DNA from: Oscillospiraceae bacterium
GTDB lineage: Bacteria > Bacillota > Clostridia > Oscillospirales > Oscillospiraceae
Direction of reading: 5' to 3'
DNA length: 11,156 nucleotides
NCBI GenBank assembly: GCA_017435245.1
Contig: JAFSFK010000112.1
Coordinates: forward strand, 1-11,156
Shown piece after piece: positions 1 to 4,616 of the stretch; position 1 is the stretch's first letter; every line of letters begins with the position of its first letter. Position numbers and translations under genes: made by a program. The notes under the pieces are model-generated. The model was not told where the DNA came from. It worked only from the letters and a program-made list of their open reading frames with translations, and did no database searches.

Positions 1-66
1 TCATCGGCGGCAGCAAGCCGCCGCCCTACACTGGCGTATGGAATTCGGCTCGATAAATTGGAATTT
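1..66. repeat. Tail of an intergenic repeat element (copy 1, cut by the window edge)
   Basis: The stretch ends with GCTCGATAAATTGGAATTT at 48-66. This matches 17 of 19 bases of the reverse complement of 6741-6759 and closely matches 3251-3269 and 6892-6910. Upstream, 5-11 and 17-23 form a perfect 7-bp GC-rich hairpin (CGGCGGC / GCCGCCG) with a 5-nt loop. No open frame with coding character covers the stretch. I infer that it is the right part of a short repeat whose left end lies outside the window. The terminal motif is seen directly; membership of the interior in the same family is inference. Confidence 0.5.
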
Positions 67-81
67 GAAGATACATTCGGT

Positions 82-117
82 AAACAAAAAACGCCATTGC
101 ATTACGCAATGGCGTTT
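82..117 (-). terminator. Rho-independent terminator of rpmB
   Basis: On the minus strand, 117-106 and 100-89 form a 12-bp perfect stem (core ACGCCATTGC / GCAATGGCGT) around a 5-nt loop at 101-105. The stem runs straight into a T-rich tract (complement of 82-90, TTTTTTGTTT-like). It lies 15 nt beyond the rpmB stop codon, the normal place for an intrinsic terminator. Confidence 0.88.
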
Positions 118-132
118 GTTCGTCGCTTATTA

Positions 133-321
133 TCAGACAGCACGCTCAACCTTGTTGGAACGGAGGCATCTGGTACAAGCGTACACATGGCACGGAGTAC
201 CGTTGACAATAGCCTTGACCCGCTTAACATTGGGCTTCCAAGTACGGTTGGAACGACGGTGGGAGTGGGAGACCTTAATACCGAAGGTTACGCCCTTGCC
301 ACAATAATCACACTTCGCCAT
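133..321 (-). CDS. rpmB: 50S ribosomal protein L28, zinc-ribbon form
   Basis: The 62-residue product is the usual size for bacterial L28, a late-assembling protein of the large ribosomal subunit. It starts MAKCDYCGKG and carries the conserved basic core SHSHRRSNRTWKPN (residues 18-31), which is diagnostic of the family. Cysteines 4 and 7 (CxxC) and 49 and 52 (CxxC) form a four-cysteine zinc ribbon, with one further cysteine at 44. This is the zinc-dependent (C+) form; zinc-independent paralogues lack these cysteines. The reading frame stays open upstream and contains earlier ATGs. The chosen start sits 7 nt after a GGAGGT ribosome binding site and matches the family N-terminus. The gene is monocistronic, with its own promoter (386-414) and terminator (82-117), and is transcribed away from hprK. 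Confidence 0.96.
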   Translation of the reverse strand: MAKCDYCGKGVTFGIKVSHSHRRSNRTWKPNVKRVKAIVNGTPCHVYACTRCLRSNKVERAV

Positions 322-385
322 AACTGCACCTCCAATCCGCATGAGATGGCTCATCAAAATCACGCCCCTAAATAGGCGCTTAGAT

Positions 386-414
386 ATGATAGCAGACATT
401 GTGAAAAAAAGCAA
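386..414 (-). promoter_or_regulatory. SigA-type promoter of rpmB
   Basis: Read on the minus strand, -35 TTGCTT (414-409), a 17-nt spacer and -10 TATCAT (391-386) face rpmB. Transcription should begin near 379, giving a leader of about 58 nt. The leader contains only a weak GC stem (around 363-380) and no regulatory structure I can name. Confidence 0.72.
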
Positions 415-453
415 GTCTTTTTTTGGAAAAATTTTTGTTTTTTCAAAATAATA

Positions 454-482
454 TTGATATTCCTTCCGCCTGCCGTTATAAT
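454..482 (+). promoter_or_regulatory. SigA-type promoter of the hprK operon
   Basis: -35 TTGATA (454-459), a 17-nt spacer and a consensus -10 TATAAT (477-482) point at hprK. Transcription would start near 489, which is inside or just before the ribosome binding site, so the leader would be only about 14 nt. The promoter lies back to back with that of rpmB, with about 40 nt of AT-rich DNA between the two -35 boxes. Confidence 0.78.
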
Positions 483-487
483 GTTGG

Positions 488-496
488 GGAGGTGAT
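488..496 (+). promoter_or_regulatory. Strong ribosome binding site that sets the hprK start
   Basis: GGAGGTGAT is a near-complete match to the 16S rRNA anti-Shine-Dalgarno sequence. It ends 6 nt before the ATG at 503, favouring that start over the second in-frame ATG at 512. It overlaps the predicted transcription start of the promoter at 454-482. Confidence 0.85.
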
Positions 497-502
497 CCGG
501 CT

Positions 503-1444
503 ATGATCAATATGTACAGTATTCTTCTGACGAAACTGGTGGAAGAATTTGAACTTGAGGTAGTTTACAAGGCCAGTGACTATGACAAGATCCGCCTGAC
601 GGTTGAGGACGTGTCCCGTCCCGGTCTGCAGCTGGCGGGGTATTTTGACCATTTTGAACCTATGCGTCTGCAGGTCATCGGCAATGTGGAATCCAGCTAT
701 ATCCAGAAGCTCAGTCCGGATGAACGGGCCATTACCTTTGACCGCTTTTTCTCTTATAAATTCCCGGCGCTGCTGATCTCCCGGAATATTCCGGTGGACC
801 CGCTGTGTCTTGAAATGGCGCAGAAGCACAACGTGACACTGCTGCGCAGCAAGGAAGCAACCAGCACCATCGTTTCCGCTATTATTGCGTACCTGAAATC
901 CGCTCTGGCACCCAGCATTACCCGTCACGGCGTTCTGGTGGAGGTCTACGGCGTGGGTATGCTGCTGCTGGGTGAGAGTGGTCTGGGTAAGAGTGAGGCG
1001 GCTGTGGAGCTTTTAAAGCGTGGTCACCGGCTGGTGGCTGACGATGCCGTGGAGATCCGCCGTGTTTCCACAGGCAGCCTGATGGGTACTGCCCCCAAGC
1101 TGATCCGCAACTATGTGGAGCTGCGTGGCATCGGTATCATCAATGTGGCGAAGCTTTTTGGTATGAGTGCTGTCAAGGATGAGAACCCCATCGATCTGGT
1201 GGTGAATATCGTTCCCTGGAACAATAATGAAACCTATGACCGTCTGGGTCTGGAGGATAAATACACCGAGATCCTGGATGTGAAGGTGCCTATGAACACT
1301 ATCCCCATTACCCCCGGACGTAATCTGGCGGTCATTCTGGAGGTTGCGGCAATGAACTGCCGTCAGCGGGATATGGGCTACAATCCTGCCAAGGAGTTTA
1401 CCGAGCAGATGAATTCTCATTTTGCCGCCGGTGCTTTGTTTTAA
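503..1444 (+). CDS. hprK: HPr kinase/phosphorylase
   Basis: HprK phosphorylates Ser46 of the phosphotransferase protein HPr when glycolytic intermediates are high and removes the phosphate when inorganic phosphate rises. It is the sensor of carbon catabolite repression in Firmicutes. The length of 313 residues is normal. An N-terminal DRTGG-like domain (about 1-130) precedes the catalytic domain. That domain holds Walker A GESGLGKS (157-164), the upstream histidine of RHGVLVEVYG (H142), the acidic pair D180-D181 of HRLVADDAVEI, the family signature ELRGIGIINV (206-215) and PGRNLAVILEVA (271-282). All key residues are present, so the enzyme should be bifunctional. It heads an operon with the pseudouridine synthase 3 nt downstream. 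HPr itself (ptsH) is not in the window. Confidence 0.97.
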   Translation: MINMYSILLTKLVEEFELEVVYKASDYDKIRLTVEDVSRPGLQLAGYFDHFEPMRLQVIGNVESSYIQKLSPDERAITFDRFFSYKFPALLISRNIPVDPLCLEMAQKHNVTLLRSKEATSTIVSAIIAYLKSALAPSITRHGVLVEVYGVGMLLLGESGLGKSEAAVELLKRGHRLVADDAVEIRRVSTGSLMGTAPKLIRNYVELRGIGIINVAKLFGMSAVKDENPIDLVVNIVPWNNNETYDRLGLEDKYTEILDVKVPMNTIPITPGRNLAVILEVAAMNCRQRDMGYNPAKEFTEQMNSHFAAGALF

Positions 1445-1447
1445 AGT

Positions 1448-2413
1448 ATGAAAGAATTTACCATCGGAACCAATGACGCAGGTCAGCGGCTGGACCGTTT
1501 TTTAGGCAAGGCCGTACCGCTGCTCCCGGCATCCTTGGCGCAAAAATATATCCGCATCAAGCGGATCAAGCTCAATGGTGCCCGTGCGGAGCGGGATACC
1601 CGGCTGCAAGCCGGAGATGTGCTGCAGCTGTATATCAACGATGAGTTTTTCGATAAGCCCCGGGAGGACAATGCCTATCTGACGGTGGCTTCCCCAAAGC
1701 TGAATATCGTCTATGAGGACGAGCATATTCTTCTTGCGGATAAGCGTCCGGGCCTGGCGGTCCATCCCCACGACGGTGCGGAATATGGAAGAACGCTGAT
1801 CGACCATATCCAGGCGTACCTGTACCAGAAGCGGGAGTGGAGTCCCCGGGGAGAGAATTCTTTTATGCCGGCTCTGTGCAACCGCATCGACCGCAATACC
1901 GGCGGTATCGTCATTGCTGCCAAGACGGCGGAAGCTTTGCGGGTGATGAATCAGAAGATCAAGGACCGGGAGCTGGACAAGCGGTATCTTGCCATTGTGG
2001 AGGGTACGCCAAAGCCCAAAAAGGGAAGCCTGAAGGGTTACCTGTTTAAGGATGCCAAGAAAAACCGTGTATTTGTTACCGACAGTCCTCAGCCGGGAGC
2101 AAAGAGCTGCCAGACCAACTACGAGGTGCTTGCAAGCGGGAATGGACTTTCTTTGGTGGAGTGTGAGCTAATCACCGGCCGTACCCACCAGATCCGTGCC
2201 CAGTTTGCCCACGCCGGACACCCTCTGCTGGGTGACGGGAAATACGGCAAGCTGAATAAGAAGTTCGACCGCAGCTATCAGGCGCTCTATTCCTATAAGC
2301 TGACCTTCTGCTTTACTACCGATGCCGGGGCGTTGGAATACCTGAACGGAAAATCTTTTCAGGTAAAAAAAGTGGATTTTGCTGAGGAATTTTTTCCCGA
2401 TGCTTGTATATAG
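1448..2413 (+). CDS. RluA-family 23S rRNA pseudouridine synthase (RluC/RluD-like)
   Basis: The enzyme isomerises specific uridines to pseudouridine, most likely in 23S rRNA. An N-terminal S4 RNA-binding domain (about 12-65) precedes the catalytic domain. The family motif is NRIDRNTGG (145-153), with catalytic aspartate D148. In this motif an asparagine replaces the more usual histidine at the first position. A second conserved block, RTHQIRAQFAHAGHPLLGD (245-263), supports the RluA class. The length of 321 residues is typical. The start lies 3 nt after the hprK stop with no clear Shine-Dalgarno sequence, so translation is probably coupled to hprK. The exact target uridine cannot be read from sequence, so no RluC or RluD symbol is given. 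Confidence 0.93.
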   Translation: MKEFTIGTNDAGQRLDRFLGKAVPLLPASLAQKYIRIKRIKLNGARAERDTRLQAGDVLQLYINDEFFDKPREDNAYLTVASPKLNIVYEDEHILLADKRPGLAVHPHDGAEYGRTLIDHIQAYLYQKREWSPRGENSFMPALCNRIDRNTGGIVIAAKTAEALRVMNQKIKDRELDKRYLAIVEGTPKPKKGSLKGYLFKDAKKNRVFVTDSPQPGAKSCQTNYEVLASGNGLSLVECELITGRTHQIRAQFAHAGHPLLGDGKYGKLNKKFDRSYQALYSYKLTFCFTTDAGALEYLNGKSFQVKKVDFAEEFFPDACI

Positions 2414-2443
2414 AATAGAAGGCTTTGGAAAGGAGTTTGAAAT

Positions 2444-3094
2444 ATGAAAAGAATAATTGCTTTGATCCTTGCGGCGATGCTGGTGCTGTCCATGACTGGC
2501 TGCAGGAAAGAAGTTGAGTTTGAAAGCAGCGGTACAGAATTTGTTGTGGATGCCAAGCCGGTGATCTATCTGTATCCGGAAGTTCAGACGCAGGTATCCG
2601 TAAAACTGAATTACAACGGAACGCTGACCAGTACCTATCCCGCCTATGAAAACGGCTGGGAAGTGACGGCGCATCCTGACGGCACTTTGGTGGATGCTGC
2701 CGGACGGCAGTACTACTGCCTGTTTTGGGAAGGCATTCCCAATGGCGAATATGATCTTTCCTCCGGCTTTGTGGTAGCGGGGGAGGATACCCGGGTATTT
2801 CTGGAGAATGCCCTTGCCCAGCTGGGGCTGACGGACAAGGAAGCCAATGAGTTTATCATTTACTGGCTGCCCCGGATGGAGGGAAATGCCTATAACCTGA
2901 TCTCCTTCCAGCAGGAGAGCTATACGGACAATGCGGTGCTGGATATCCAGCCTGCGCCGGACAGTGTGCTGCGGGTGTTTATGGCCTGGAAGGGACTGGA
3001 TGCTCCTGTGGAGGTGCAGCCTCAGGAATTGGAAGGCTTCGAACGTACCGGCTTCACAGTTGTGGAGTGGGGCGGCACTGAGATCAAAGATTAA
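2444..3094 (+). CDS. Uncharacterised secreted lipoprotein with a KPVIYLYP motif
   Basis: I do not recognise a named family. The 216-residue product begins with a basic N-terminus, a hydrophobic segment (4-16) and SMTGC, whose cysteine 20 is the likely lipid-modified residue after signal peptidase II cleavage. Methionine at -3 is unusual for a lipobox. The mature part looks like one soluble beta-rich domain. Distinctive blocks are KPVIYLYPE (38-46), YYCLFWEG (90-97), IIYWLPRME (138-146) and a C-terminal FTVVEWGG (204-211). These aromatic and proline-rich blocks resemble hypothetical proteins common in gut Firmicutes. The start has AAGGAG with 8-nt spacing. The gene lies 30 nt after the pseudouridine synthase with no terminator between, so it is the last gene of the hprK operon. 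Outer-face anchoring is inferred from the lipobox; its function is unknown. Confidence 0.85.
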   Translation: MKRIIALILAAMLVLSMTGCRKEVEFESSGTEFVVDAKPVIYLYPEVQTQVSVKLNYNGTLTSTYPAYENGWEVTAHPDGTLVDAAGRQYYCLFWEGIPNGEYDLSSGFVVAGEDTRVFLENALAQLGLTDKEANEFIIYWLPRMEGNAYNLISFQQESYTDNAVLDIQPAPDSVLRVFMAWKGLDAPVEVQPQELEGFERTGFTVVEWGGTEIKD

Positions 3095-3102
3095 CAAGCG
3101 TG

Positions 3103-3133
3103 AAAAACGCCCGGGAAGATCCCGGGCGTTTTT
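3103..3133. terminator. Bidirectional intrinsic terminator
   Basis: AAAAACGCCCGGG (3103-3115) and CCCGGGCGTTTTT (3121-3133) form a perfect 13-bp stem with a 5-nt loop. The A tract on one side and T tract on the other let it stop transcripts from both directions. It lies 8 nt after the lipoprotein stop codon, and it is also the first terminator-like hairpin with a T tract reached by transcripts leaving mnmA on the minus strand. Confidence 0.93.
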
Positions 3134-3164
3134 GCTGTGTGCAGCCAGCTTGGAATAAAGTGCC

Positions 3165-3269
3165 AATTTCCAGTTTGTGGAGCTGTTTGTTAGACGCACA
3201 ATCTAAAGCCTCCCCTTACACAGGGGAGCCTTTGGGTGCGGTGCGTAACTGCTCGCTAAATCGGAATTT
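3165..3269. repeat. Intergenic repeat element (copy 2, 105 bp) with shared terminal inverted repeats
   Basis: The left end (3165-3185) matches 17 of 21 bases of the left end of the element at 6741. The right end GCTCGCTAAATCGGAATTT (3251-3269) matches 16 of 19 bases of 6892-6910 and closely matches 48-66. The interior differs from the other copies and holds a GC-rich palindrome at 3205-3233. The element fills the space between the bidirectional terminator and the mnmA stop codon, which begins 5 nt beyond its right end. No target-site duplication is evident. The shared ends are seen directly; calling it one mobile unit is inference. Confidence 0.6.
3205..3233. repeat. Imperfect palindrome inside repeat copy 2
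   Basis: AAAGCCTCCCCT (3205-3216) and AGGGGAGCCTTT (3222-3233) pair over 12 bases with one mismatch around the 5-nt loop TACAC. It resembles CTCCCC/GGGGAG palindromes that are frequent between genes in gut Clostridia genomes. That comparison is from memory and was not searched. The hairpin lacks a following T tract on either strand, so it is not an intrinsic terminator. Confidence 0.7.
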
Positions 3270-3274
3270 GTGGT

Positions 3275-4330
3275 TTACATTGCGCCGGTGATGGTGCCGC
3301 TGCCGATGACCAGATCGCCGTCGTACAAGACTACTGCCTGACCCGGGGTGATGGCCCGCTGAGGCTCGTCAAAGACCACCCGGGCAGATCCGTCTTTTTC
3401 CGGATATACCGTAGCCGGTGCCCCCGTGTGACGGCTGCGTGCTTTGGCGGTGACCCCCATAGGCTCTGTCAGGGCAGGGAAGGGGATCCAGTTCCAGTTT
3501 TCTGCCCGCAGTGCGGTACAGAACAGGAGGGATTCCGGACCGACTGTCACGGTGTTTTTCTCCATATCCTTGGCACAGACATAGACCGGGGCACCCAAGG
3601 CGATACCCAGCCCTTTGCGCTGTCCCAGCGTGTAGGCTACTGCACCCCGGTGCTTACCCACAACCTTACCGCTGGCATCCAGATAATTGCCTGCAGGGTA
3701 TGTCTTGCCGGTGAACCGCTCCAAGAAAGCCACATAATCTCCGTCCGGGACAAAGCAGATATCCTGGCTGTCCCGTTTTTTGGCGTTGATGAAGCCTTGC
3801 TGCTCGGCGATCTGCCGGGCTTCCTCTTTGGTCATCTCCCCCAGAGGGAATCGGGCACAGGCAAGCTGCTCCTGGGTCAGGGATGCCAGAAAATAGGATT
3901 GGTCCTTGGCATCATCCGCTGCTTTATATAAAAGGTAACGGTTTGTATTCTTATCATAGCGGATCCGGGCGTAGTGTCCCGTGACAACATAGTCGCAGCC
4001 CAAAGCCTTGGCCTGCTCTGCCAGGTGACCGAATTTGATCTTCCGGTTGCAGACGATACAGGGATTGGGGGTAAGCCCTGCCTCGTAGCAGCGAACGAAA
4101 TCCTCCATCACTGATCGGCGGAATACATCCGATGAATCCAGAATATGAAAATCCATCCCCAATCGCCGGGCAACCGCACGGGCATCGGCAACGCTGTCGG
4201 CATTGGGATCGTTGCCCAGCAGCGTCATCGTTGCACCGATACAGCTGAAGCCTTCCTGCAGGGTCAGCCAGGCGGCAACAGAGCTGTCCACGCCGCCGCT
4301 CATTGCGATCAGCGCCTTCTTACTATCCAT
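3275..4330 (-). CDS. mnmA: tRNA-specific 2-thiouridylase MnmA
   Basis: MnmA activates U34 of tRNA-Lys, -Glu and -Gln with ATP and inserts sulfur to form 2-thiouridine, which stabilises wobble pairing. The 351-residue protein is of normal length. It has the PP-loop ATP pyrophosphatase motif SGGVDSS (11-17) in the N-terminal domain, followed by TPNPCIVCNRKIKFG (87-101), where C94 occupies the catalytic cysteine position. TGHYARI follows (117-123), and then DICFVPDGDY (190-199) with the second catalytic cysteine C192. A C-terminal beta-barrel covers roughly 290-351. The frame is open for 14 more codons upstream. The start at 4330 is chosen because AAGGAGG lies 9 nt before it and the longer version would overlap the promoter. 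The sulfur-donor desulfurase gene is not in this window. The gene is divergent from the lysozyme gene. Confidence 0.96.
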   Translation of the reverse strand: MDSKKALIAMSGGVDSSVAAWLTLQEGFSCIGATMTLLGNDPNADSVADARAVARRLGMDFHILDSSDVFRRSVMEDFVRCYEAGLTPNPCIVCNRKIKFGHLAEQAKALGCDYVVTGHYARIRYDKNTNRYLLYKAADDAKDQSYFLASLTQEQLACARFPLGEMTKEEARQIAEQQGFINAKKRDSQDICFVPDGDYVAFLERFTGKTYPAGNYLDASGKVVGKHRGAVAYTLGQRKGLGIALGAPVYVCAKDMEKNTVTVGPESLLFCTALRAENWNWIPFPALTEPMGVTAKARSRHTGAPATVYPEKDGSARVVFDEPQRAITPGQAVVLYDGDLVIGSGTITGAM

Positions 4331-4339
4331 ACTGACCTG

Positions 4340-4346
4340 CCTCCTT
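4340..4346 (-). promoter_or_regulatory. Ribosome binding site that decides the mnmA start
   Basis: On the minus strand, AAGGAGG sits 9 nt before the ATG at 4330-4328. An upstream in-frame ATG at 4372 has no such site and overlaps the -10 element of the predicted promoter, so it is unlikely to be used. Confidence 0.85.
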
Positions 4347-4362
4347 GGTGCTTGATGCTTGG

Positions 4363-4391
4363 ATTTTACCATATTGGTATCAGGATTGCAA
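4363..4391 (-). promoter_or_regulatory. SigA-type promoter of mnmA
   Basis: On the minus strand, -35 TTGCAA (4391-4386), a 17-nt spacer and -10 TAAAAT (4368-4363) precede mnmA. Transcription should start near 4356, giving a leader of about 25 nt with the ribosome binding site in its centre. Confidence 0.72.
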
Positions 4392-4419
4392 CGATTTCAC
4401 CGTGGAAAATGATGGCGAA

Positions 4420-4438
4420 ATATGTTATGTAAACATAT
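4420..4438. promoter_or_regulatory. Perfect 7-bp dyad in the mnmA-lysozyme control region (possible operator)
   Basis: ATATGTT (4420-4426) and AACATAT (4432-4438) are exact inverted repeats 5 nt apart, a typical size for a dimeric regulator site. It lies 16 nt upstream of the -35 box of the distal lysozyme promoter and 28 nt behind the mnmA -35 box. The surrounding DNA is AT-rich, so chance is possible. No regulator can be named. Confidence 0.35.
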
Positions 4439-4454
4439 AAATATAGACTAAATG

Positions 4455-4483
4455 TTGAAAAATACGCAAATTATGGTTATACT
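4455..4483 (+). promoter_or_regulatory. Distal candidate promoter of the lysozyme gene
   Basis: -35 TTGAAA (4455-4460), a 17-nt spacer and -10 TATACT (4478-4483) face the lysozyme gene, predicting a start near 4490 and a leader of about 127 nt. A near-palindrome, CTAGGATATCTTAG (4482-4495, two mismatched positions), covers the predicted start point. The region is AT-rich, so the proximal promoter is the safer call. Confidence 0.5.
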
Positions 4484-4548
4484 AGGATATCTTAGAACAT
4501 TTGGAAGTAAAAAAGAGTAACAAAGTTGTAATAAAAATAAAAAAAGGG

Positions 4549-4577
4549 TTGCAAAAAAGGTTTTGGTCTGCTATAAT
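4549..4577 (+). promoter_or_regulatory. Proximal SigA-type promoter of the lysozyme gene
   Basis: -35 TTGCAA (4549-4554), a 17-nt spacer and a consensus -10 TATAAT (4572-4577) preceded by TGC (an extended -10 TGn) make this the strongest promoter in the window by eye. Transcription should begin near 4584, giving a leader of about 33 nt. The ribosome binding site AAAGGAG (4598-4604) lies 12 nt from the ATG, slightly farther than usual. Confidence 0.82.
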
Positions 4578-4616
4578 AGCGTGGAATTCATCTTGCGAAA
4601 GGAGCGTACATAAGCA

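Noticed and set aside
38..375. Small plus-strand frames at the window start
   Set aside because: They overlap the rpmB terminator and lie antisense to rpmB, whose identity is firm.
2168..3199. 343-codon open frame on the minus strand across the pseudouridine synthase and lipoprotein genes
   Set aside because: It is antisense to two well-supported genes, runs through the terminator at 3103-3133, and has a low-complexity composition without any recognisable motif.
4420..4540. WalR (YycF) binding box in front of the lysozyme
   Set aside because: Single half-site matches such as TGTTAT (4423-4428) and TGTAAT (4527-4532) exist, but no second half-site follows at the required 5-nt spacing.
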